This document shows positions 48,201 through 59,681 of a DNA stretch of 64,000 nt, one piece after another; positions within the stretch are counted from its first letter, which is position 1, and each line of letters opens with the position of its first letter. Source of the DNA: Clavaria fumosa (taxonomy: Eukaryota; Basidiomycota; Agaricomycetes; Agaricales; Clavariaceae); contig CATOQE010000001.1 of NCBI GenBank assembly GCA_951802425.1, positions 1 to 64,000 on the forward strand. Reading direction: 5' to 3'. A program made the translations under genes and the position numbers. Under the pieces are notes generated by a model, which had not been told where the DNA came from, made no database searches, and worked only from the letters and a program-made list of their open reading frames with translations.

Positions 48201-50365
48201 GGATGTAATAGTCAACTCATCCACCGTTCGACTGATCAATTACCGCTCTGGATGGCCCGTGATTATGGCCATTGACTCGTCCAACATCACAGTCGGCTTT
48301 GCGCTATTTCAAATCAGAGAAGATGGAATCTGGTACCCATCTAGATTCAGTTTGATTACCTGGAATGAACACGAGGCCTGATACTCTCAAGCAAAAATTG
48401 AGTTATACGGACTGTTCTGCGCACTTCAGTCATATCGGATTTACCTTATCGCCTTCCGAAATTCATTGTCAAAATGGGCACTAAATTCATTAAGGGTATG
48501 CTAAACAATCCAGACATCCAACCAAACGCTGCCATGAATCGATGGATTGCTGGTATACTGCTTTTCGATTTCGACCTTGTTCATATTCCTGCAAATAAAC
48601 ACACCAGAGCCGATGGATTATCACGCCGACATGCCACAGATGGTGAGGAAGACACTGAGTCCGAAGATCATGAAGAGTGGATCAATCGGAGCTATGTGTT
48701 CGCCATGGAACACATGAATCGAGCACCGGAATCTTACTACCCATCCGAGGTGCACCCCCCTGGTATCACTCATACTGGCTTCCAACTTCACACAGGATCG
48801 ATGCTACTCAATTCGATGGTACCATCCAATGATTCACCAGCCCCCAACGAATCCTTCACTATCTTTATACCCTGGTCAGATGCAGCAAAGAAAAGATCCG
48901 CAAAATTGAATCTTTCCTTCGAAACCTGATCCATCCTTCTGGCACCAACACAAACCAGTTCCGACGATTAGTCCGCTCCGCATCTGAGTTCTTCATCCTT
49001 GATAACAAGCTATGGTGTCGCTGACCTAACAGATGCCACCAGGTAGTACCTCCGGACTACAAATGGCTTGCAATTATCACTGAGGCACACGATTCACTTG
49101 GCCACAAAGGTGTTTACATTATCCAGACATGTATCTTAAATTGGTTCTGGTGGCTGGTGTTGGATCAAGACGTAAAGTGGTTTGTCCAAACTTGTCACCA
49201 GTGCCAGACTCGGCAAATCTGGAAGATCTTTATTCCACCAATGGTCGCCACACCAGCCGGTCTTTTCCATTGAGCGCACATTGATACCATGTTCCTACCC
49301 AGGGCTCGCAGTTTTCGACTTCTTCTCCATGCCCGATGCTCATTATCCACATATCCGGAAGCGAGACTGCTACGAAACGAGACTGCCCGACTTCTCGGAA
49401 CCTTCATATTTGAAGATATACTGTGCTGATGGGGAGCAGTAGAGGAGATCATTATGGATAACAGTACCCCATTTATCAAGGCCCTCGATTTCCTCAAGAA
49501 ATGATATGGAATCTGTCACATCTGTATCTCCAGATATAATTCCCGCACTAATGGCATCATTGAACATGCCCACCGGTCAGTCCACAAGTCGTTAATCAAA
49601 GCAGCAGATGGAGACAAATCGAAATGGCCAGACGTTTTACCCTCAGTCATTTGGGCAGAACGAACCACAATCCAATGATCCACCAGTCACTCTCCATTTT
49701 ACATCACACATGGCGTTGAACCGCTTTTCCCTTTCAACATATCCGAAGCAACATATCTAATTCTGACCGCCGATGCCCCGATAACTACTGCGGAACTGAT
49801 AGCCCTTCGAGCCTGCCAACTACAAAAATGAGAAGAAGATCTAGCAACAATCGCTGATAAAGTACTTGCTGCCCGAAAACAATCTGTCAAGCAGTTCATC
49901 GACACACACCGGAACTCTATCATCAACTACGATTTCAAACCCGGATCACTGGTATTGATCCGCAATTTGGCTGTAGAAATGGCACTAAATCGGAAGACAA
50001 AACCGTGATTCTTCGGACTGATGATCATTGTTCGCCGAACTCAATACAGTGCATATATCCTCTCGGAACTCGATGGCGCTGTCTCAAAGATCCACTATGC
50101 AGCTTTCCGCATCATTCCATACTATCTGCGATTGCAAACATCGATTCCAGTCACATCTATCATCAATCAAGCGATGGAGATAAAAGAGCACATCTCACGC
50201 TATCAACCACACGAGGCCTCACATAACTCTACCAACACCAAGGATGGGGAAAACCAAACTGCTGAACTATCTGATGAATTTGATAACGAAGCCACCGACA
50301 CCGACGCTCCGAAATCTCGCCCACAACGCTCCGGAGCAACCCGAAACCTTCGGCCTCGCTATTAA
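45246..50365 (+). pseudogene. Gypsy-3 pol (protease-RT-RNase H-integrase), 5' truncated
   Basis: Forward strand, CpG-rich compared with Gypsy-2. The protease has CLLDQGSSIVAM (Asp at about 45366) and is open to 45749. An LTR-B copy splits the region at 45949-46855. Pol resumes with PVATKCEPTHPN at 46856. RT carries SQWFCVLKKDGKSLRLVHNL and the catalytic FVDD (47764-47775); RNase H carries AIDSSNITVGFALFQ (near 48270); then RADGLSRR. Integrase shows TCHQCQTRQ (from about 49192), HIDTMFLP, MDNSTPF and NGIIEHAHR, ending SRPQRSGATRNLRPRY. There is no chromodomain. Stops are almost all TGA at arginine positions (47042, 47369, 47618, 48379, 49271, 49502, 49676, 49829, 50006). Gag is missing. Confidence 0.92.
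45949..46855 (-). mobile_element. Solo LTR-B inserted in the Gypsy-3 protease-RT linker
   Basis: 907 bp from TGTAGTAGGCTG to CCTTACA on the forward strand, that is, the reverse orientation of the LTR-B copies at 52184-56871. The coding sequence reads ...DSPV before it and PVATK after it. The flanks CCAG (45945-45948) and CCGG (46856-46859) would be a 4-bp target duplication with one mismatch, the same length as the duplication of the LTR-B copy at 52628. Confidence 0.85.
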
Positions 50366-50563
50366 GCATTTTTCTCTATCATATCCCTTATTTTTTCTTT
50401 AATCCATTGATCTTTGACCAAAAAATAATAATTGAAATTTCGGACAAGTCCAAACTTTATACCTGGTGTCCCTTTTAACCTTTTTCTTACACTCTCACAT
50501 CCTTTACTCACTTCTCTTACACAATATAGTAATCCAATTGCAAAAGAAAAACACACAAAACAT

Positions 50564-52043
50564 TTATACAGTAAACAGCTCACCAAGGAGAAGCATCCAG
50601 AGCAACTCGGCTCTGGCCTTCACCTGATCAGCCCCCCTTTCCATCATCTGGAGCGCCTCCCTCATAGACGACCCTGCCACCGTCTCCCGCTCTTTACCTT
50701 TCCGACTCGGACCCACCTCCACTTTCTTTCGCTTTGCTGGCGGCTCCACCATCTCCACGCTATCATCATCCTCAATCTCGTCTTCTTCCTCCTCCTCTGG
50801 GGTCGTATCTTCACGGACTGGTGCCCGCGTCGCACCCCGCCTCGGCCTCTTGCTCCCAGTTGCCTCCATCACCTTCAGACCTGCTCCGATACATTAGCTA
50901 ATGCGGATCCGATATTTTCTTGACTTACCTCCGGTGCCGGACACCGCCACCCTCTCGGCTTTCATTCCTGAAACATACCTTTCAGATTATTTCAACACCG
51001 AAATAAAAAGAATATTACTTACCTCGTACAGCCGAGAGACTGCACGACACCTTGTAGGTCCGACACCACTGACATGCCACTCCTTCCACTCCGTAACATG
51101 AGCGCCGCTTCCGGGCGCACGCTTCGCAGGCCGGCTTGTGTTCCTATTTTCCGGATCAGAGACCTAAGGCTCAAAAAAACCCCATTTGACAACTCACCTT
51201 GTCTCCAGGTTGCCATGCAGCTCGGGACCTGATGTCCGCTCCCGCTCCGGTCCTCCTCCCTCGCCCTCGTTTCTCTGCTGCCCCCCTCGCAATCTCAACC
51301 CATACCGGCGTCACTGTCATCCGCCCGCACACCCGATGCTCCAGAATGGGGGGACCTTGATGACTAGGTGATGACCCCCCGGCTCCCGCACTGACTGCCC
51401 CCACGGATCCGTTTCTTCATTTACGCCCAGCTCCACCGCCTCCGTCAGATCCGTCACGGCCGGCACAACTGTTGCTGGTATTGTTGTTGTTGCTGTTGCT
51501 GTTGCTGCTGCTGCTGCACCCCCCTCTCCTCTTCCTCACCGTCCTCGCTCCCGACAATCCGATGCGCCCGGGCGAGTTGCGCCCTCTTCTCGGCAGCCCT
51601 CGCCGCCCCCGTCCGCCTCTCCTCCGCTGCGGCTCTCTCGGCGGCCGCCCTCTCCTCGCTCGTGCGTCTCTTTTCGGCCTCGGCCTCCTCCTGTTTCCTC
51701 GCCTGCTCGGCAGTCCATTCGTCCCCGCAGAGCCTCCGCCACTTCTTGAGCTTTCGCACAACGAGGATGAGTCCTTCGTCCACTTCCACGTCATCATCAA
51801 TTGCAGCAATGTAGCCGGCAAGAAAATCATTCCATAAATTGTCAGTGCAATGTGAAAAAGAAAGAAAGATACACCATGCACAGCATCGCCCCCATACATC
51901 TGCACCCACTCTGCGTACTCACCATCCTGCCCCTGTTCCGGTAATTCTTCACCCAGCGCCATGGCCCGTGCCTCTATCATCGCCTGGACCGCATTTTGGA
52001 AGAGTAGGGAATCGAAGTTTTCCATTGTTGAATAAGTTGACAT
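50564..52043 (-). CDS. Antisense Zn2Cys6-like gene carried by Gypsy-3 (multi-exon)
   Basis: Reverse strand, between Gypsy-3 integrase (ends 50365) and the 3' LTR (starts 52184). The likely start is MSTYSTMENF (52043) or the next Met (52025). The first part holds MIEARAMALGEEL, then after a weak first intron NDFLAGYIAAIDDDVEVDEG, a long E/R/A-rich helix and a Q12 run (near 51500). The second half is clean: introns 51197-51144, 51022-50968 and 50928-50881, all GT-AG and phase-consistent. They join AWQPGDK to a cysteine cluster CEACARKRRSC - seven residues - CQWCRTYKVSC, that is CX2CX6CX7CX2CX6C as in fungal Zn2Cys6 proteins. Next come basic KRPRRGATR, an acidic run (TPEEEEEDEIEDDD) and basic PPAKRKKVEVG, possible nuclear signals; stop at 50564. 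The middle (51200-51460) has frame breaks, so it may be damaged. Function unknown; nucleic-acid binding is inferred. Confidence 0.65.
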
Positions 52044-52726
52044 ATTGCTGTTGATGGAGAAAGCACAAGAGCCTGTTTGGACCCATGCGCGCCCACACAA
52101 CGCATACTTCACAATCAACAAACGATTATTTGGCTTTGTTTGGTTGCAATCGAGGACGGTTGCATTTTCAGCCCCCAGGAGAATGTAAGGATAATATACA
52201 GTTTAAACAAGGAAGCATCACAGATACCGACTATCCAGATATTTTTCGCATCAAAGGCAACAGCGACTGATAGCGTCTGGGACGTCCGATAAATGTCTGA
52301 TATCAGACTCTCCGGTCTCCAGTCCCCCATGATGATCACAGCCTGCAGGTCACACGCACTGTCTACACCCTTCTATTTCATCACTCCAGCATGGTCAGTG
52401 CTCGACATACTTGCTGTTCCATTCCCCTTCCTTTATTTCATATACCATGCTGTAAATTTCATATTGTGCTCCCTTTCAAGTGTCCACTAGTTTAAACATT
52501 TCAAACCCTTTGCAGTATCTTGCCCATTGTTCCTAGTACCCCTTTGCTGTACCAGCTATGCTTTCCTTCATTTTACGAGCGGTCCAGACATGTGCTGGTC
52601 ATCGGACATTTGATTCCTCCAAACCGCTGTAAGGATGATATGCGGTTTAGACAAGGAAACATCACAGATACTGACTATCTGGATATTTAGGCATCAAAGG
52701 CAACAGCGACCGATAACGATCCGATA

Positions 52727-52752
52727 CAGTGTAATACTGTTCCCTTGACCAC
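52727..52752 (+). repeat. Left terminal inverted repeat of the pogo-type element
   Basis: CAGTGTAATACTGTTCCC followed by TTGACCAC; pairs with the reverse complement of 55600-55625 with three mismatches in 26 bp. Confidence 0.88.
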
Positions 52753-52963
52753 AACTTTGAATTATTATTTTCTCCATGTGATGTCAATATTTATTGCCCA
52801 TATTTTTTCACTGACCAACTTAAATGCTTTCTACATGTCCCACAAAATTAAGGAATTATTACTACCAGCAGCGAAGTCTTTCAAATCTCAATGTGAGCTG
52901 GCAGCATTGAAAAGTCACATTTCATCGTTCCTTTGACCAGTGTGACGTCGCATGTGACATCCG

Positions 52964-55193
52964 TCACAGGCCCTCGTCAGCCTCATCTCCATGCAACTCC
53001 CCCACTTGTCCAACATCGTCAGGAAGCATTGGCTTCTTTGGTCGCACCGGCTTTGGGGGCAAATTCCGCTTTGCAATGCCTTCTTCTGTCAGGTGTGCAC
53101 ACTCAGCCTCCCAGGCTAAAATCGCCGCTGCATGTGCGGCCTTCAACTCGTCCCATTGGGCATTGATTGCTGACCTTGCATTCTTCCTTGTAGCCCTGTT
53201 TATTGCCCTCTGTTCCTTCTCGGCAGCCTCCTCTGCCTTCCGCTGTGCCACTGTCCTCAATTTCTCCTCAAACTCATCAGCAGTCAATGCCACAGCCTTG
53301 CCATCAAAGAGCATGGTACGGTCATCCTTCTTCCGGTTCTGCTTGCTATTCAAGGCCTCGTTTTGCTTGTCCAGGAACATGTGCTGGAAGATCAGCTGTG
53401 CAGATTGTCTCTCAAGCATCGAGTCTCGGGCATGAATGTGTGAATGGGCAAGTTTGAGATTTTTGCGGAGTTCTGTGACATGCTTCTCTAGTGTGTTGCG
53501 GCTGATGTATTCTGTTGGCAGTTCTGCCAGCATCCAGTCTGGTTCTGGAAGGTCTGGGGGAGCCTCAAGAACAGGTGCAGGTACGTTGTCAATGGCCCTC
53601 ATCGGTGCTTGTGATACGAGGATAGAACCAGTGGATGTTGCACGGAGCGTCTCTGAGAGCAACTTGATGCGCTTTGAAGCCACAGTCAGAGTGGGATCAA
53701 TGTCCGTATCCCTTGGATGGTGATGCAGCAGTGTGGGGGATGTGAGTTCCTCGTTTTCTATCGGCTGAGTTGAGATTGTTGGTGCGTCAGAGTCCTCTTC
53801 TTCATCATATCGCTGAGCCCGGAAAGCCGCCATGATGCGCCTCACAGGGCTGCTTTGTGGCAGAGGAAAACTGCCCCTCGTAGAGTGAGGGATGCTCGGT
53901 TTCATCTGGCCCACTGTTATCATTCTGGGATCAAATGGATGGATGCCCGTAGCACGGAATGCTGCCAAAACCGTCTCCATATTGAATGCCTTGAGATATG
54001 CCTTCCCAAATATGCTGGTGAAGTCGCTCTTCCCAACCGGTCTCCTATTCTTCTCCTCGAAGGCATTTATCTCATTTTTCCAGACTGCCTTCATCTTTGC
54101 GAAGCAAGCGACATCAAGGCCTTGCAAAGCGTGAGTGCAGTGTGGTGGATAGGCCAGCAGAATGATATTGTTAGCCCGAGCAAACTGCACAACATCAATG
54201 GTGTGATGGGAGCTATGCCCGTCGAGTAGCAAAATTCGTGGTTTGTCAGTGAATCCTTTCTCTTTGGTCTGTGGATTGAAGACTTTCTGGATCCATTCTA
54301 GTGCATGCGCCCCATCTGTCCAACCATTTGGGGAGTGGGAGATCCTGGACAAAAGTTAGTGGCTGTAGTTTGGCTTGGACTTGCATGTACGTCGCTCGTG
54401 CTATGTTGTCTTGACCCCACTTTGACATGAAATTTTGTCCTTTGTAGATGATCATCGGTGTCAGAGCTGTGCCATCAGCACAGATTGTAACAAGTGCAGT
54501 AACATTCTCCCGGTCAGCACCGCCTTGCTTATGTTGGGTCTTTGTGCCTCGCTGGCCAATAACACGTTCAGGGCCTTGATTAGCTGGTGGGAATCCACTC
54601 TCGTCCATCCCGTAGATATTTTCTGGGGGAATGCTGAGATCAACAATGTACTTCTTGACAAGGTCAAACCAGGATTTGACGGCTTCAGGATTCAGTGATT
54701 TCGCCCTCTGCATATCTAAGGGCTTGCTCCAGTGTGTCTGGAGTTTTTCGTGATGTCGGTCCAAGAAACGGAAGACCCATTGCTTGCCAACTGGGTCTGT
54801 ACCTCCCTCGCGACTTGTAATGACTGCATTTGCATAAGATTGAATTGCTTGATGGGAAAGCGGAAAACCGTGATCAGCAGACCCTTGAATGAAGTCAACA
54901 AGGACTTGTTCTTCTGCGACTGATAGTTTCTGTTTCTTAGAATTGAATTCACTGATGGTGGGCACATCTTCCCTCTTTGTGTGGTAGATGAGAGTGGTCC
55001 GGTTGACTCCATACCTCTTCGCAATTGCACGGCCTCCTTGTCTGTTCTCCTTGGGCCTGGCTTGGTCCATTTTGTACTCTAAGATTGCGAGCTTGAGCTT
55101 TGATTCTTTAACTTGAAGCTGCTTGAGATTCTTGACACGCTCTGACAGTGCATGTTTTGTCATTTTGTGCTGAGATTGGCAAGGGTGAACCAA
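52964..55193 (-). CDS. Pogo/Fot1 family transposase, one intron, intact frame
   Basis: Exon 1 is 55193-54391 and exon 2 is 54344-52964. The 46-bp intron 54390-54345 starts GTACATG, has a CTAAC branch site and ends CAG; splicing joins the frames exactly (NIARA-T-ISHSPNGWTDG). The product is 727 aa, or 717 from the Met at 55163, which I prefer because it leads straight into the first helical region. Domains: psq-type helix-turn-helix (RAIAKRYGVNRTTLIYH, about residues 55-71), CENP-B-type DNA-binding domain (about 90-165) and DDE_1 catalytic core with D197 (GMDESGF), D309 (LLLDGHSSH) and D345 (ALQGLDVACF), a DD35D triad. A long charged C-terminal tail (about 500-700) follows. All catalytic residues and both element ends are present, so activity is possible. 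It acts in the nucleus, cutting and pasting at TA sites. Confidence 0.93.
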
Positions 55194-55599
55194 GGAGGAG
55201 GAACGCGATCGGAAGAGAAGCGCGTGCCCAAATTGGGAATGTCACACCTGTCACGTTGAAATCTAGTCAACGAGAACAAGGCCTTCGCATTCGTCGTCAG
55301 GTGCCCAGCTGGACATGAATTATGCATAGGCCAAAAGCCAAATAGAGTAGTTTTCACAGCCATTTTTTTCAAAAATTTATCACCAATTCCTGTTCCACAA
55401 ATCCACTGCCAAAAGTGGATTTGTTCTGTGAACACCTTGCATCAGCGAGACAAAAGCATGCCAAGACGTCAGTTCCGGCCCAATACACTCAAAATTTCCC
55501 CAAGATATACACCATTACACTCATGATTTTCCTACTTAATTTCCAAAATAGACATGTGGCTACTGCGCTTGCTATCTCCCTTTGGTCAAAGGAACTGTA

Positions 55600-55625
55600 G
55601 TGGTCAAAGGACCACTATTACACTG
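55600..55625 (-). repeat. Right terminal inverted repeat of the pogo-type element
   Basis: Reverse complement begins CAGTGTAATAGTGGTCC and ends TTGACCAC. It is followed by the TA target duplicate. Confidence 0.88.
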
Positions 55626-56871
55626 TACTGTCTGATAACATCCGGGACATCTGATAAACATCTGATATCGGACTCTCCGGTCTCCAGTCTGCCATGATGA
55701 TCACAGCCCGCAGGTCATACACACCGCCCACACCTCTCTATTTCATCACTCCAACATGGTCAGCACTCGACATACTCACTATTTCATTCCCCTTCCTTTA
55801 TTTCACATACCATGCTGTAAATTTCATATTGTGATCCCTTTCAACCATCCAATCATTTAAACATTTCAACCCTTTGCAGTGCTTTGCCCATTGTTCCTAG
55901 TACCCCTTTGCTGTACCAGCCACACTTTCCTTCATTTTATGAGCAGTCCAGACATATGCTAGTTATCGGACATTTCATCCCTCCGACTCACTTATGAATT
56001 ATGGCCCTTATATGACCCTGTGCACAATACCGCATTGCCTTCTGTAGCTTCCAGAGATTTCTGTAGGATCGGATTTGCTGTACTTAGAAAAATTGTACAT
56101 AAGTATGTACCAGACTCTATGGAAATCCAGCTTTCTGGACGCCCATATTGCACTGGGATCTTTAGCAGGCTCACCCTTCGTCATACCCATTGATCCGCTA
56201 GCCTTTGTCGTTGCCGGCCCCTTGAACCTTCGATCCGAACATCGGACTCCACTGGATCCGATACCGGATACTTTGGATAACATATATTTTCATTCTCTGA
56301 ACATTTTATACTCAGTCTCTACTTCCTCCAAGGTTCTGTCTAGTGTCTACGTTGTGTAACAAGACCCCCTGAAGAACCAGGCCATGAACACTTGTTTGCA
56401 GCCAACACCAGTACAGCCTACTACACCGCATGACTCATTTATGAATTATGGCCCCTATATGACCTTGTACATGATATTGCATTGCCTTCTGTAGCTTCCA
56501 GAGATTTTCATAGGATCAGATTTGCTGTACTTAGAAAAATGTACATAAGTATGTACCAGACTCTATGGAAATCCAGCTTTTTGAATGCCCACATTGTGCT
56601 GTGATCTTTAGCAGGCTCACCCCTCGTCATACCCATTGATCCACTGGCCTTCATCATTGCCGGCCCCTCGAACTTTCGATCTGAACATCGGACTCCACCG
56701 GATCTGATACTGGATACTTCAGATAACATATATTTTCATTCTCTGAACATTTTACACTCAGCCTCTACATCCTCCAAGGTTCTGTCTAGTGTCTCTGATG
56801 TGTAACAAGACCCCCTGAAGAACCTGGCCATGAACACCCATTTGCAGCCAACACCAGTACAGCCTACTACA

Positions 56872-59681
56872 ATGTCCATAAAATTGTGGTACTCCTGTAG
56901 AACTATTTCTTTGGGGTTTGGGGGAGAAGTTTGGGTGGTTGCAGAACTTGCGAGTATTGATTCATCATCATAGGGGTTGTTTGCAGGCTGAAAATGGAGG
57001 AGACCTATAAATTCTCCTTGTTGTTCCAATTGACGAAGCATGGTGGCCTTGACCAATTGAACTTGCAGGGGTTTAGGAGATTTCGGTGTTGAGTTCATGA
57101 GGTCAGGAAGAGGTTTACTTGGGGGTTTCGCATCCAGAAGGGTGAGAGGGATAGTTGCGGAGCAGGCAGTCTGTCCAAAACTAAAGGAGAGGTTAGTCCA
57201 GTCAATCTTGGGGTTCCAGGTTCGCAGCCAGTCAAGCCCTAGAATGACGGGAGTGAGAGGATGGGTCTTGGTGATGAGGAACTTGATGGATTGGATGGTA
57301 TCGTCAGGGAATTTTGTATTAGCGAGGATGTAGTGGGTGATATTGGAGCTGGAGGAACTTCTGTCAAAATATTGAAGAGGTAGGGGTTGTGGGAGTGGCA
57401 TTAGGAGGTTCGGATGGGTGTTTGCAAGAGTAAAATTGATAAAATTCATTGATGTGCCACAGTCAACAAGAGTATTGAGAGGAATCGAGCCAAAATCTGG
57501 GATTTGCATTTTTATGAGAAAGGATTGGGAGGACTGGGAAGCAATAGGCATATTAGAAAAGTTGCAAAGAAACTGAGAAGAGGAGGAACTAGTCGCAGCC
57601 CATGTGGGTATGGGGGTTGGTTCATCGTGACTCAGAGTTCCCCCGGAAGCTCCTGAGTCACTTCCTCGTTTAACTCTTCATGCAGATCATCAACATCCTC
57701 TTCTACTTCTTCCTCAACTTCATATGCTTCCTGGAAGTCTTCCTCTCCTTCCTCAAGCGTAAACACTGCTTGTCCGGCTACTTGTCAATCGGGGCATGCT
57801 GTGCTGTAATGTCCGGGCTTCCCACATCTCAAACACAAATTTCCCTGACATTGTTGTTCTTGTTCCTCATCACTGAGGGGAATGTAAGGTGGATTTGGAT
57901 TCGGCTGGCAGGGTGGATTAGCAGGTCGCAATGTGGTCATGGGGTTTTCTGTGGCTGGTCTGGGCATCGGAGGATTGTTGCCAGCAGCTGGATAAGGTCG
58001 CGACATGTTCACGAAGTTGTGATTTCCACCTTGTTGAGGAAGGGGGCGATTTCTGCCTTGTTGAGCAGGGGGATGAGGAGCAGGAGGGTTGGCGCGAAAA
58101 TTGGGTTCGGTGGGTCTCGCTCTCATACTCCCAGTGCCTCTGATTGATTTGCATTGCCAAATCTTGAAGTTCCTGATACATTGTAGGTCACAGAATGACC
58201 TTCATAGCCTCTTTGATGCACATGGACAGTGAACGATAGAGTTCCGATTGCAGAGCAGCAGAATTCCAGTTGGACTCAAAGGCGAAGGACTCGAAGCATA
58301 TAATATGGTTCGAGAACCATTCGTTTTTGCCCATCTGCAACATATGGAGGTTCTGGTCCACCTCGATCTGTGTGTTAACCACTCCAAACATCCCTCCAAA
58401 CTCACAGATGAACCCTTCCCACGAGTGTAAGGCTGGGTGTTTGGGATTGAATTGAAGGAGGGAGGTGTAGTGGCTCTGCATGGTGCCCATGAGGTAAGAG
58501 GCTGCAAAAGTGACCTTCTCATGATCCCCTTGAAAGGTTATGGGTTTCACAAAGAAAGTCATTAGGCATTCCATGACAAAGGGTTTCCATTTACACTGGT
58601 TGCAACCATTGAATGGCTTGGGGTGCCTAGTGTCAAGCTTAGATTCTCAGGCAGAAGTGTTTTAAGCTGATGGTCCTTTGGAAGGAGGGGCCTGGTAATA
58701 GTAGTGGTGATGGTGGGTACCAGGTGCCTCATCTTGAAGCATGGTAGTGAGGTGTGGAGGCATAGGGGGGACTGGAGGGGCCTGCAGGGCTTCAGCCTGA
58801 GACAGGGGGCAAGATGCTGGTTGCATCTCCATCGGAGGTACTGGTCATGCTTCCAGTTGAGGAATATGGAAGGGTTAGACCGGTATCTCGAGGCAGGGGG
58901 CAGGTTGAAGCATTGCTTCGGTCCCTATAGGGTTACGAGGGAGCGCCCTGCTCAGAGTAGTGGCTGGTTGTGTCCAAGTGGGCCAGCTGCTATGAGGGGT
59001 GGTGTACCCAGGGATTCTGGAGACAATGGCAGGTCATTCATCAGGCACAGCAGGATTTGCAAAGTTCTGCAGAGATTGGGCCACAACCTGGAAAAGTGGG
59101 GCCATATCCCAGGGTCCTCTGGCAGGATGAACTGATCTCGGAGGTCGCGAGGGGGTATCCAGGTCAGGGGGAGTGGGGACTCCACAGTCAGTGGTTCCTG
59201 GGTACTGATGCTGACTCTTGTATAGTTGGTTCTGTGGGTTAGCACAGAATCTGTCCATCAATCATACCAAAGGCTCATAAAGATTTGTGGTCTCTATGAG
59301 ATACGCCAGTTCTTTGTCAAGGGTTCCTGCTTCGTACTGGCAGTGAGTATTATTAAGGATTTGGTAAGTACGGTGGCAAGGACAGTCAAAGTGCAGGTAG
59401 CCATGCTGCTCTACAAGGGACTTGGCTTCTTCACACAGGGATGAAGCTTGGCTGGGGTGATTTGGGTGGTTTCCTTGGGTTGTGATTGAACGATGGATGC
59501 CGGTCACTCTTGAACAGTGGTAGGCGGCTCACAGGTAGCCTCCAAGGCCATTGGAGTAATCGCACAGCTGCCTGTGCGGGTCTGAAAGTGATGAGTGATA
59601 GGTTGGGGAGGAGTGTGACTGGTGGACATAATAAATGGTTCTGGGTGTTGAGTGGTGGGGTGAGGGGGAGACTTGATATTA
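56872..59681 (-). pseudogene. Gypsy-1b gag and protease, truncated before RT
   Basis: Reverse strand, directly after its 5' LTR. 59681 to about 58700 parallels Gypsy-1a (leader, the shared TGA at 59506-59504, and SLCEEAKSLVEQHG at 59435). A Gag core follows at 58574-58188 (FAASYLMGTMQSHY, SELYRSLS). A proline-rich linker with a zinc knuckle CLRCGKPGHYSTAC lies at about 57835-57790. The protease frame (57551 downward) has LVDCGTSMNFIN (active-site Asp in D-C-G, normally D-S/T-G) and VILGLDWLRTWNPKIDW, then EIVLQEYHNFMDIV at the pre-RT region. There the sequence runs into the Gypsy-3 LTR at 56871; the continuation of this frame beyond that point is chance. RT and the rest are absent. Several frame breaks make it inactive. 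Confidence 0.82.

Larger units (their letters stand above)
52727..55625 (-). mobile_element. Pogo/Fot1-type DNA transposon, apparently complete
   Basis: 2899 bp, bounded by a TA target duplication (52725-52726 and 55626-55627). The terminal inverted repeats of 26 bp differ at three positions (52727-52752 and 55600-55625) and begin CAGTGTAATA; CAG ends and TA targets are typical of pogo elements in the Tc1/mariner superfamily. It contains one transposase gene on the reverse strand. The flanks join cleanly into an LTR-B sequence, so it is the latest insertion in this stack. Confidence 0.93.
52628..56425 (+). mobile_element. Solo LTR-B inserted in the Gypsy-3 3' LTR, itself split by a pogo-type element
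   Basis: Starts TGTAAGGATGATATGCGG at 52628 and ends CCTACTACA at 56425; about 897 bp without the inserted transposon. It is flanked by a perfect 4-bp duplication CCGC (52624-52627 and 56426-56429), proving a separate insertion into the older LTR. A TTTATACTCAG box near 56308 is a plausible promoter element. The DNA transposon occupies 52727-55625. Confidence 0.88.
52184..56871 (+). mobile_element. 3' LTR of Gypsy-3 (LTR-B, outer copy), split by a nested insertion
   Basis: Two complementary halves, 52184-52627 (start TGTAAGGATAATATACAG) and 56426-56871 (end CAGCCTACTACA), make one LTR-B of about 886 bp once the insertion between them is removed. The purine-rich CAGGAGAA directly before 52184 fits a polypurine tract. 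With the forward pol of Gypsy-3 to the left, this is best read as the element's own 3' LTR. Right of 56871 the sequence is Gypsy-1b pol, the apparent target. The matching 5' LTR is not in the window. Confidence 0.8.
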
